A program made the translations under genes and the position numbers. 64,000 nucleotides of DNA from the NCBI RefSeq assembly GCF_018294505.1, contig NC_057811.1, forward strand, positions 27,929,249 through 27,993,248, given 5' to 3'. Below, one piece after another: positions 12,710-23,952 of this stretch. Positions within the stretch are counted from its first letter, which is position 1, and each line of letters begins with the position of its first letter. Origin of the DNA: Triticum aestivum. Taxonomy: Eukaryota > Streptophyta > Magnoliopsida > Poales > Poaceae. Under the pieces are notes generated by a model. That model searched no databases, was not told the origin of the DNA, and worked only from the letters and a program-made list of their open reading frames with translations.

Positions 12710-14301
12710 TGCTACCTCTTGAGCACTGCGTTGGTTTTCCCTTGAAGTGGAAAGGGTGATGCAGCAAAGTAGCGTAAGTATTTCCCTCAGTTTTTGAGAA
12801 CCAAGGTATCAATCCAGTAGGAGGCTACGCGCGAGTCCCTCGCACATACACAAAACAAATAAATCCTCGCAACCAACGCGATAAGGGGTTGTCAATTCCT
12901 TCACGGTCACTTACGAGAGTGAGATCTGATAGATATGATAGGATAATATTTTTGGTATTTTTGTGATAAAGATGTAATGTAAAGTACAGGCAAAGTAAAA
13001 AGCAAAGGAAATAACTAAGTGTTGGAAGATTAATATGATGAAGATAGACCCGGGGGCCATAGGTTTCACTAGTGGAATCTCTCAAGAGCATAAGTATTTT
13101 ACGGTGGGTGAACACATTACTGTTGAGCAATTGACAGAATTGAGCATAGTTATGAGAATATCTAGGTATCATCATGTATATAGGCATCACGTCCGAGACA
13201 AGTAGACCGACTCCTGCCTGCATCTACTACTATTACTCCACTCATCGACCGCTATCAAGCATGCATCTAGAGTATTAAGTTCATGAAAATAGAGTAACGC
13301 CTTAAGCAAGATGACATGATGTAGAGGGATAAATTCATGCAATATGATAAAAACCCCATCTTGTTATCCTCGATGGCAACAATACAATACGTGCCTTGCC
13401 GCCCCTCCTGTCACTGGGAAAGGACACCGCAAGATTGAACCCAAAGCTAAGCACTTCTCCCATTGCAAGAAAGATCAATCTAGTAGGCCAAACCAAACTG
13501 ATAATTCGAAGAGACTTGCAAAGATAACCAATCATACATAAAAGGATTCAGAGAAGATTCAAATATTGTTCATAGATAATCTTGATCATAAACCCACAAT
13601 TCATCGGTCTCAACAAACACACCGCAAAAGAAGATTACATCGAATAGATCTCCACGAGAGAGGGGGAGAACATTGTATTGAGATCCAAAAAGAGAGAAGA
13701 AGCCATCTAGCTACTAACTATGGACCCGAAGGTCTGAGGTAAACTACTCACACTTCATCGGAGAGGCTATGGTGATGATGTAGAAGCCCTCCGTGATCGA
13801 TGCCCCTTCCGACGGAGCTCCGGAACAGGCCCCAAGATGGGACCTCGTGGGTACAGAAGGTTGCGGCAGTGGAAAAATTAGGTTTTTGGCTCCGTATCTG
13901 ATCGTTTGGGGGTACGTAGGTATATATAGGAGGAAGGAGTACGTCGGTGGAGCAACAGGGGGCCCACGAGGGTGGAGGCCGCGCCCTGGGGGGGGTAGGC
14001 GCGCCCCCCTACCTCGTGGCCTCCTCTTTTATTTCTTGACGTAGGGTCCAAGTCTCCTGGATCATATTCTTCCTAAAAATCACGTTCCCGAAGGTTTCAT
14101 TCCGTTTGGACTCCGTTTGATATTCCTTTTCTGCGAAACTCTAAAATAGGCAAAAAAATAGCAATTCTGGGCTGGGCCTCCGGTTAATAGGTTAGTCCCA
14201 AAAGTAATATAAAAGTGAATAATAAAGCCCAATAATGTCCAAAACAGTAGATAATATAGCATGGAGCAATCAAAAATTATAGATACGTTGGAGACGTATC
14301 A
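12710..14301 (-). repeat. 3' LTR of element B (1592 bp)
   Basis: Starts TGCTACC on the + strand and ends GACGTATCA. It carries B-type variants throughout (CATCGGTCTCAAC, GATGCCCCTTCCGACGG, CTACTAACTATGG). It is the proposed donor of the left halves of the two mosaic LTRs. Confidence 0.85.
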
Positions 14302-17076
14302 GGCATCCCTAAGCTTAATTCCTGCTCGTCCTCGAGTAGGTAAATGATAAAAACAGAATTTTTGATGCGAAGTGCTACTTGGCATAATTTCAATGTAATT
14401 CTTCTTAATTTTGGTATGAATATTCAGATCCGAAAGATTCAAGACAAAAGTTTAATATTGACATAAAAATAATAATACTTCAAGCATACTAACAAAGCAA
14501 TTATGTCTTCTCAAAATAACATGGCCAAAGAAAGTTATCCCTACAAAATCATATAGTCTGGCTATGCTCTATCTTCACCACACAAAGTATTTAAATCATG
14601 CACAACCCCGATGACAAGCCAAGCAATTGTTTCATACTTTTGACGTTCTCAAACTTTTTCAATCTTCACGCAATACATGAGCGTGAGCCATGGACATAGC
14701 ACTATATGTGGAATAGAATGGTGGTTGTGGAGAAGACAAAAAGGGAGAAGATAGTCTCACATCAACTAGGCGTATCAACGGGCTATGAAGATGCCCATCA
14801 ATAGATATCAATGTGAGTGAGTAGGGATTGCCATGCAACAGATGCACTAGAGCTATAAGTATATGAAAGCTCAACAAAAGAAACTAAGTGGGTGTGCATC
14901 CAACCCGCTTGCTCACGAAGACCTAGGGCATTTTGAGGAAGCCCATCATTGGAATATACAAGCCAAGTTCTATAATGAAAAATTCCCACTAGTATATGAA
15001 AGTGACAAAATGAGAGACTCTCTATCATGAAGATCATGGTGGTACTTTGAAGCACAAGTGTGGTAAAAGGATAGTAACATTGTACCTTCTCTCTTTTTCT
15101 CTCATTTTTTTATTTTTCGTCCGGAGTCTCATCCCGACTTGTGGGGGAATCATAGTCTCCATCATCCTTTTCCTCACTTGGGACAATGCTCTAAAAATGA
15201 AGATCATCACACTTTTATTTTCTTACAACTCAACAATTACAACTCGATACTTAGAACAAAATATGACTCTATATGAATGCCTCCGGCGGTGTACCGGGAT
15301 ATGCAACAAATCAAGAGTGACATGTATGAAAGAATTATGAACGGTGGCTTTGCCACAAATACGATGTCAACTACATGATCATGCAAAGCAATATGACAAT
15401 GATGGAGCGTGTCACAATAAACGGAACGGTGGAAAGTTGCATGGCAATATATCTCAGAATGGCTATGGAAATGCCATGATAGGTAGGTATGGTGGCTGTT
15501 TTGAGGAAGGTTTATGGTGGGTGTATGATACCGGCGAAAAGTGTGCGGTATTAGAGAGGCTAGCAATGGTGGAAGGAAGAAGAGTGCGTATAATCCATGG
15601 ACTCAATATTAGTCATAAAGAACTCATATACTTATTGCAAAAATCTACAATTTATCAAAGCAAAGTATTACGCGCATGCTCCTAGGGGGATAGATTGGTA
15701 GGAAAAGACCATCGCTCGTCCCCAACCGCCGCTCATAAGGAAGACAATCAATAAATAAATTATGCTCCGACTTCATCACATAACGGTTCACCATACGTGC
15801 ATGCTACGGGAATCACAAACTTTAACGCAAGTATTTCTCAAATTCACAACTACTCAACTAGCATGACTCTAATATCACCATCTTTATATCTCAAAACAAT
15901 TATCAAGCATCAAACTTTTGTTAGTATTCAACACACTCATAAGAAAGTTTTTACTAATCTTGAATACCTAGCATATCAGGATTATTTAAGCAAATTACCA
16001 TGCTATTTAAGACTCTCAATATAATCTAAGTGAATCATGAGAGATCAATAGTTTCTAGAAAACAAATCCACCACCGTGCTCTAAAAGATATAAGTGAAGC
16101 ACTAGAGCAAAACTATATAACTCAAAAGATATAAGTGAAGCACATAGAGTATTCTAATAATTTCCGAGTCATGTATGTCTCTCTCAAAAGGTGTGTACAG
16201 CAAGGATGATTGTGGTAAACTAAAAAGAAAAGACTCAAATCATACAAGACGCTCCAAGCAAAACACATATTATGTGGTGAATAAAAATATAGCTCCAAGT
16301 AAAGTTACCGATGGAAGTAGACGAAAGAGGGGATGCCTTCCGGCGCATCCCCAAGCTTTGGCTTTTTGGAGTCCTTAGATTATCTTGGGGGTGCCATGGG
16401 CATCCCCAAGCTTAGGCTCTTGCCACTCCTTGTTCCATAATCCATCCAATCTTTCACCCAAAACTTGAAAACTTCACAACACAAAACTCAACAGAAAATC
16501 TCGTGAGCTCCGTTAGAGAAAGAAAACAAAAGACCACTTCAAGGTACTGTAATGAACTCATTCTTTATTTATATTTGTGTTAAACCTACTGTATTCCAAC
16601 TTCTCTATGGTTTATAAACTATTTTACTAGCCATAGATTCATCAAAACAAGCAAACAACACACGAAAACAGAATCTGTCAAAAACAGAACAGTCTGTAGT
16701 AATCTGTAACTAACGCGAACTTCTGGAACTCCAAAAAATCAGCCAAAATAGGACAACCTATAAAATTTGTTTATTGATCAGCAGAAATTGGAATCACTAT
16801 TTTATCACGTTCTGGTGATTTTTAACAATTGTTTTCGTGAACAGAATGTTTCTGGAAATTACAGCAAGATCAAATAACTATCATCCAAGAAGATCCTATA
16901 GGTTTAACTTGGCACAAACACTAATTAAAACATAAAAACACATCTAACCAGAGGCTAGAAAAAATATTTATTCCTAACCAGAAGCAAAAAGCAAAAAACT
17001 AAAAATAAAATTGGGTTGCCTCCCAACAAGCGCTATCGTTTAACGCCCCTAGCTAGGCATAAAAGCAAGGATAGAT
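14302..17076 (-). other. Non-coding internal region of element B
   Basis: About 2.8 kb between the gag/protease relic and the polypurine tract. It is AT-rich with only short ORFs that match nothing I recognise. Parts at 14302-14877 and 15990-17076 align with element A's internal region. The block of about 14877-15990 is absent from A. Two imperfect copies of GCATCCCCAAGCTT, at about 16345 and 16400, resemble the polypurine tract in reverse, and element A also has such copies (4622 and 4675). Confidence 0.6.
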
Positions 17077-18221
17077 CTAGGTATTGCCATCTTCGGTAGG
17101 CAATCCATAAGTGGCTCTCATGATAGATTCATATGGTAATTTTATTTTCTTCCTAGGGAAGTGTTCCATGCCTTTCTTTAATGGAAATTGGAATCTAATA
17201 TTCCCTTCCTTCATATCAATAATTGCACCAATCGTTCTAAGGAAAGGTCTACCAAGAATAATAGGACATGAAGGATTGCAATCTATATCGAGAACAATAA
17301 AATCTAAGGGCACATAGTTCCTATTTGCAACTATAAGAACATCATTAATTCTTCCCATAGGTTTCTTAGCAGTGGAATCCGCACAAGGTGCAAGTTTCGA
17401 GAGCAATCATCAAAATCACGGAAATCTAGCAAATCGCACAAAGTTTTGGGGATAGTGGAAACACTAGCACCCAAATCACATAAAGCATAGAACTCATGAT
17501 CCTTAATCTTAATTTTAATAGTAGGTTCCCACTCATCATAAAGTTTTCTAGGGATAGAAACTTCCAACTCGAGTTTTTCTTCATAAGATTGCATCAAGGC
17601 ATCAACGATATGTTTGGTAAAAGCTTTATTTTGACTATAAGCATGAGGAGAATTTAGCACGGATTGCAACAAGGAAATACAGTCTATCAAAGAGCAATTA
17701 TCATAATTAAATTCCTTGAAATCCAAAATAGTGGGTTTATTAACATCTAGGGTTTTGATTTCTTCAATCCCACTTTTATCAATTTTAGCATCAAGATCTA
17801 AAAACTCCGAATTTTTGGAACGCCTTCTAGGTAAAGGTGGATCATATTCAGTCCCATCATTATCAAGATTCATATTGCAAAACAAGGATTTAATAGGGGA
17901 CACATCAATAACTTTTAGATCTTCATCTTTATTTTCATAGAAATCCGGTTTAGCGGCCATCTTATTAACTAAGGTAGCCTGCTTATCCGATATTTCAGCT
18001 ATAAACTTTTCAAGACGAGAAATTTGGGATCTCAAACCATCAAATTCTTTAGACATATCATCGAGCTCTTTATTCATATAACTCACAAAGCCTTTTTGTT
18101 CCTTAAGCTCGTTTCTGAAGAAATTAGTATGCTCAAATTGCAAAACCATAAAACTCCTGACGTTCCTTTCGATCTCTTCTAATCTTTTAAGGTGAAGATC
18201 ACCAAATCTAGGTAGAGCCAT
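17077..18221 (-). pseudogene. gag/aspartic-protease gene of element B, one frameshift
   Basis: Begins MALPRFGDLHLKRLEEIERN at 18221. It has a coiled-coil-like N-terminus (about residues 10-80), a charged linker, then the protease core CDLGASVSTIPKTLC and, after the frameshift, PIILGRPFLRTIGAIID, ending at 17077. The frame breaks near 17385, where GCACAAGG carries two bases (CA) that element A lacks (GCAAGG). Otherwise it is open, so it is better preserved than A's copy. It likely served only for packaging and processing, since no polymerase follows. Confidence 0.78.
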
Positions 18222-18412
18222 CGTGACAAACAAGCAATCCAACACACGAGCAAACAAAAAGCAAGCGAAAAAGAGGCGAACGAAAAAGAGAGGGCGAATA
18301 AAATGGCAAGGGTGAAGTGGGGGAGAGGAAAACGAGAGGCAAATGGCAAATAATGTAATGCGGGAGATAAGGGATTGTGATGGGTACTTGGTATCTTGAC
18401 TTTTGCGTAGAC

Positions 18413-18431
18413 CTCCCCGGCAACGGCGCCA
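18413..18431 (-). promoter_or_regulatory. Primer-binding site of element B
   Basis: The same TGGCGCCGTTGCCGGGG-type site as in element A, 11 bp inside the 5' LTR at 18443. Confidence 0.7.
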
Positions 18432-18442
18432 GAAATCCTTCT

Positions 18443-19996
18443 TGCTACCTCTTGAGCACTGCCTTGGTTTTCCCTTGAAGAGGAAAGGGTGATGCAGCAA
18501 AGTAGCGTAAGTATTTCCCTCAGTTTTTGAGAACCAAGGTATCAATCCAGTAGGAGGCTACGCGCGAGTCCCTCGCACCTACACAAAACAAATAAATCCT
18601 CGCAACCAACGCGATAAGGGGTTGTCAATCCCTTCACGGTCACTTACGAGAGTGAGATCTGATAGATATGATAGGGTAATATTTTTGGTATTTTTGTGAT
18701 CAAGATGCAAAGTAAAGTAAAAGCAAAGTAAAAGGCAAAGGAAATAACTAAGTGTTGGAAGATTAATATGATGAAGGTAGACCCAGGGCCCATAGGTTTC
18801 ACTAGTGGCTTCTCTCAAGAGCATAAGTATTTTACGGTGGGTGAACAAATTACTGTTGAGCAATTGACAGAATTGAGCATAGTTATGAGAATATCTAGGT
18901 ATGATCATGTATATAGACCGACTCCTGCCTGCATCTACTACTATTACTCCACTCATCGACCGCTATCCAGCATGCATCTAGAGTATTAAGTTCATGAAAA
19001 CAGAGTAACGCCTTAAGCAAGATGACATGATGTAGAGGGATAAATTCATGCAATATGATAAAAACCCCATCTTGTTATCCTCGATGGCAACAATACAATA
19101 CGTGCCTTGCTGCCCCTACTGTCACTGGGAAAGGACACCGCAAGATTGAACCCAAAGCTATGCACTTCTCCCATTGCAAGAAAGATCAATCTAGTAGGCC
19201 AAACCAAACAGATAATTCAAAGAGACTTGCAAAGATAACCAATCATACATAAAAGAATTCAAAGAAGATTCAAATATTGTTCATAGATAATCTTGATCAT
19301 AAACCCACAATTCATCGGTCTCAACAAACACACCGCAAAAGAAGATTACATCGAATAGATCTCCACGAGAGAGGGGGAGAACATTGTATTGAGATCCAAA
19401 AAGAGAGAAGAAGCCATCTAGCTACTAACTATGGACCCGAAGGTCTGAGGTAAACTACTCACACTTCATCGGAGAGGCTATGGTGATGATGTAGAAGCCC
19501 TCCGTGATCGATGCCCCTTCCGGTGGAGCTCCGGAACAGGCCCCAAGATGTGATCTCGTGGGTACAGAAGGTTGCGGCGGTGGAATTAGGTTTTTGGCTC
19601 CGTATCTGATCGTTTGGGGGTACGTAGGTATATATAGGAGGAAGGAGTACGTCGGTGAAGCAACAGGGGGCCCACGAGGGTGGAGGTCACGCCCTTGGGG
19701 GGTAGGCGCGCCCCCTACCTTGTGGCCTCCTCTTTTATTTCTTGACGTAGGGTCCAAGTCTCCTGGATCATATTCTTCCTAAAAATCACGTTCCCGAAGG
19801 TTTCCTTCCGTTTGATATTCCTTTTCTGCGAAACTCTGAAATAGGCAAAAAAACAGCAATTCTGGGCTGGGCCTCCGGTTAATAGGTTAGTCCCAAAAGT
19901 AATATAAAAGTGAATAATAAAGCCCAATAATGTCCAAAACAGTAGATAATATAGCATGGAGCAATAAAAAATTATAGATACGTTGGAGACGTATCA
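18443..19996 (-). repeat. 5' LTR of element B (1554 bp)
   Basis: B-type LTR. It is about 38 bp shorter than its 3' partner owing to small deletions: the stretch GGCATCACGTCCGAG and a few more bases is missing near 18916, and part of TTCCGTTTGGACTCCG near 19807. It is followed by AGCGG and the resumed Copia sequence. Confidence 0.85.
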
Positions 19997-22900
19997 AGCG
20001 GCGCCACCAACCATCTCACTGGAGAGCTTGAAAAGGTGACTCTTGTGAGAAGTACCACGGCAAGGATCAGATTCACACTGCTGACGGTGCAGGTATGAGG
20101 ATCAGTCATGTTGGTCATTCAGTTATACATACCCCTCATCGTAAAATCCATCTTAGGAAAATCTTGCATGTCCCTAGTGCTCATAAGAATCTTCTTTCCG
20201 TTCATAGAATTGCCATTGATAACCATGTCTTCCTTGAGTTTCATCATTTCTTCTCTTTGATCAAGGATCAGGTCATGAAGAAAGTACTCTATCGAGGTAG
20301 ATGCGTTCGATGGCTTTACCCCTTGCTTCCGGAGTTTACAAGATTCAATAAACAAGCCTATGGTGCCATCAAATTATCATCCACACGATGGCATGATCGC
20401 TTAGGACATGCTTCTTTTTCCTTGGTTGAACGCTTGCTTAGAAAGAATAAGCTCCCGTTTTTTGGAGAGCGTAATACTGAAACTATTTGTGATTCTTGCC
20501 AAAGAGCAAAATGTCATCAATTACCATACCCTATTTCTACTAGTGTTTCTACTCAACCTTTGTAATTAATATTCTCGGATGTTTGGGGCCCTGCCCCTAG
20601 TTCTGTTGGTAGACACACATATTACGTCAGTTTCATCGATGACTATAGTAAATTCTCTTGGATCTATCTGCTCAAGAAAAGATCCGACTTTTTCAAGTGT
20701 TTCAGAACTTCCAAGCATTAGTAGAACGCAAGTTTGATCGTAAGATCCTTGCTGTCCAATCGGAGTGGGGAGGGGAATACGAAAAACTAAATTCCTTCTT
20801 CCAAACCCTTGGCATTTCACATCATGTATCATGTCCACACGCTCACCAACAAAACGGATCGGCCGAGCGCAAGCATCGCCATATCGTTCAAGTTGGTCTT
20901 GCTCTTCTAGCCGGCGCTTCTATGCCCCTTAAGTTTTGGGATGAAGCCTTCTTGACAACCGTGCACATCATTAACATGCTTCCTAGCCGTGTCATACACA
21001 ACGAAACTCCCATGGAACGGCTTCTCAAAATCAAACCAGACTATAAGTCTCTTCGCGTTTTTGTGTGCGCTTGTTGGCCGAATCTACGTCCCTGTAACAA
21101 TAGGAAGCTCATGTTTAGGTCAAAACAATGTGTTTTTCTTGGGTACAGTGCCCAACACAAAGGTGTTAAATGCCTTGATGTTGCCACCGGCCGAGTCTAT
21201 ATATCACGTGATGTGGTCTTCGATGAAACAAAGTTTATTTTTTCTGATCTCCATCCCAATGCCGGAGCACTTCTTCGCAAAGAAATCCTCCTCTTGTCTC
21301 CTCATCTCACCAGTTTTGATCAAGGGGGAAATAACTATGATGATCAATTGTTGACTAATCCCATGTATGAGTCTTGTGATGATACAGGAGAACATGCAGA
21401 AAAAAACAGATGTCAAAATGATGAAGAAATAGCCTCAACAGGGCCATATCGCATGTGTCCCGGCGTAGGGAGCAATTCCTTCCTAGGATCCGCGCTGTCA
21501 GGCGCACCAGGCGTATCGCCCTCGGGATCATCGCCTGCAGACGCGTCAGGCAGGCCAGAGCGATCCGCCTCAGAATCCGCGCTTGCATCCTCGTCAGATG
21601 CGGTCGGGCGCCCGGCTGGAAGCGGCTCCCGCATCGACACGCGGCAGCACACAACCGGGAGCAGCAGCTCTCCCACGCCGCACCAACCAGATGCTGCCAC
21701 CTGGCGGCCCGCGGCTGGTTCCACCGGGACGAGGTTCTCGGCCCAGCCGCTTTGCTACAAGCGGCGTAATGCGGCTCGCCCGACAGGCGCAGGGACAGGC
21801 GCGGAACCCCGCGTGGATGCGCCATCATGCGGCAATGATGAGGCCCGCATGACCGGATCGTCTATGGCCGCTGCACCTTGCAGAACTTCGTCGGCTGCCA
21901 CAGAAAATCAGACTTCTGCTGCTGTCGCCTCAGGATCTACCTCGGGATCAGCTGCAACAGCAGATTCTGTACATGCTACGGGATCCTCTGTGGCACAAGC
22001 TTCGGCAGCATCATCTCAACATCGTACACGACTACAAAAAGGGGTAATTCAACCTGTTAATTACAAGCTTGTAGCCAAGTATTGGATGATTTGTTCTACA
22101 GGTGAACCCGGTGAACCACACACGCTTGAAGAGGCACTTGGTGATGAAAGATGGAAAAAGGCCATGGATGAAGAGTATATGGCACTGCAGAAAAATAAAA
22201 CATGGCATCTAGTTCCTCCACAGCAAGGGAAAAACCTCATTGATTGCAAGTGGGTATTTAGAATTAAAAGAAAATCTGATGGAACTATTGATCGCTCTAA
22301 GGCAAGACTTGTTGCAAAAGGTTTTAAGCAGCGTTATGGAATAGACTATGAGGACACCTTTAGTCCCGTTGTAAAAGCTGCAACCATCCGCCTAGTTTTG
22401 TCTATTGCTGTTTCCAGGGACTGGAGTCTCAGACAGCTAGATGTACAGAACGCGTTTCTCCATGGTGTTCTGGAAGAGGACGTGTACATGAAGCAACCTC
22501 CTGGGTTTCTGAACAAGAATGCACCTTCTCATGTGTGCAAGCTTGACAAGTCATTATATGGTCTGAAGCAAGCTCCGAGGGTGTGGTACTCTCGTCTCAG
22601 TCACAAAATGCAAAGTCTTGGCTTTGTTCCTTCTAAGTCTGACACCTCATTGTTCATTTACAACAAATACAACACACATGTATTTGTTCTCATATATGTT
22701 GATGACATTATTGTCACAAGTTCTTCTGATGAGGCCATCACAGGACTTCTGAAGGATCTTGGATTAGAATTTGCACTCAAGGACCTTTGAAACTTGCACT
22801 ATTTTCTAGGAATTGAGGTGAAGAAACATGATGATGGACTTCATCTCTCTCAGGAAAAGTATGCAATAGATCTGGTTAAAAAGGCTGGTTTGCAAGGTTG

Positions 22901-23640
22901 TAAACCCTCACCTACTCCATTATCAAGTTCAGAAAAATTGTCTCTTATAGAGGGACAACCTTTAAACCAAGATGATAGCACAAAGTATAGAAGTCTAGTA
23001 GGAGCACTCCAATATCTAACACTCACTAGACCTGATATATCTTTTCCTGTTAACAAAGTTTGCCAGTTTCTTCATGCACCCACTACAGTTCACTAGACTG
23101 CTGCTAAACGTATAGTCAGATATGTCAAGAATATCTCAATGTTGGTCTCAACTTTAGTAAGTCGCCATCAACACTTATTAGTGCTTTCTCAGATTCTGAT
23201 TGGGCAGGATGTCTAGATGATTGACGCTCAACTGGTGGCTTTGCAGTATTCCTTGGCCCTAACTTGATTTCGTGGTGTGCAAGAAAACAAGCTACTGTTT
23301 CCAGGTCCAGTACAGAAGCAGAATACAAAGCACTAGCTAATGCTACAGCTGAGATTATATGGGTGCAGTCCATATTAAAGGAACTTGGTGTCAGAAGTAC
23401 TCAAGCTCCATGTTTGTGGTGTGATAACCTTGGTGCCACGTACCTTTCTGCTAATCCTGTGTTTCATGCCAGAACCAAGCATATTGAGATAGACTTTCAC
23501 TTTGTATGAGAAAGAGTTGCCAAGAAGCAACTTGACATTCGGTTTGTGCACTCTAGAGATCAAATTGCAGATGGGTTCACAAAACCTTTGCCTACAAGAA
23601 GCTTTGAAGACTTCAAACATAATCTCAACTTAATGAAGTT
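19997..23640 (+). pseudogene. Copia polyprotein relic: protease, integrase, RT, RNase H
   Basis: Continues the gag fragment at 12298-12709 after the insertion of element B. Order: end of the protease start (20002-20060, then a frameshift), GAG-pre-integrase and HHCC (20380-20560, WHDRLGH and CDSCQRAK), integrase core (about 20577-21000), a Ser/Ala/Gly-rich linker (21450-22050), RT (22130-22860, with [10 protein letters not shown] and YVDD near 22696) and RNase H (23225-23640, STEAEYKAL). Breaks: TAA at 20563-20565, a frameshift near 20690, TGA at 22788-22790, TAG at 23094-23096, and others before 23225. In the integrase, the family motif QSDWGGEY reads QSEWGGEY, which replaces a catalytic Asp. 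The order integrase before RT proves Copia. It is clearly dead. Confidence 0.9.
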
Positions 23641-23646
23641 GTGATT

Positions 23647-23655
23647 AAGGGAGGG
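23647..23655 (+). promoter_or_regulatory. Polypurine tract of the Copia element
   Basis: AAGGGAGGG directly before TGTTAAAC, seven bases after the RNase H stop. It marks the start of the 3' LTR. Confidence 0.7.
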
Positions 23656-23930
23656 TGTTAAACAAGTCATTGCACCTGTCACATTTATTCCAGGAGATAT
23701 GCGACCGGCTTAGGAGATAGACTAGGTAGTTAGCTTGCTTATCTATCCATTTTAACTATCTCTATCTCTTCTTCTCCAAGATTGTAATCTCCTGTAATAT
23801 CTCAACCTCTCATTGTATGCGCACTAGGGTTATTGCGCCCCTGCCTATAAACATGTAGCCGTCTCCTCCAACGAGGGTAAGACGTTTCCGCATCTCGCAC
23901 ACTTAGAACCTCCAGCCGGTCGACCGATGC
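23656..23930 (+). repeat. 3' LTR of the Copia element, right edge uncertain
   Basis: Begins TGTTAAACAAGTC after the polypurine tract. It contains a TATAAA-like box (CCTATAAACATG near 23850), as expected for a short LTR of about 280 bp. I could not find a matching TTTAACA end, so the right edge (23930) is approximate or the LTR is truncated. A repeated non-coding unit starts about 20 bp further on. Confidence 0.55.
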
Positions 23931-23952
23931 CTATTACTCGCCTACTGAAAAT

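Larger units (their letters stand above)
12710..19996 (-). mobile_element. Element B: complete non-autonomous Athila-like Gypsy element
   Basis: Complete element of 7287 bp on the - strand, with 5-bp target duplications AGCGG (12705-12709 and 19997-20001). In its own direction it has a 5' LTR (18443-19996), PBS (18413-18431), broken gag/protease (18221-17077), a long non-coding stretch, polypurine tract (reverse of about 14302-14316) and 3' LTR (12710-14301). No RT or integrase is present. It is inserted in the Copia protease start, between the D and S of YLDSGA. Confidence 0.88.

Noticed and set aside
8351..12759. Repeated Ala/Val-rich and Arg/Trp-rich ORFs (about 97-133 aa) in the gag array
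   Set aside because: Other-frame shadows of the Gly/Arg-rich Copia gag piece; the zinc-knuckle frame is the real one.
6702..14301. CRISPR-like alternation of repeats and spacers
   Set aside because: Units are 412 and about 1590 bp, both parts are repeated, and the genome is plant; it is an LTR/gag tandem array.
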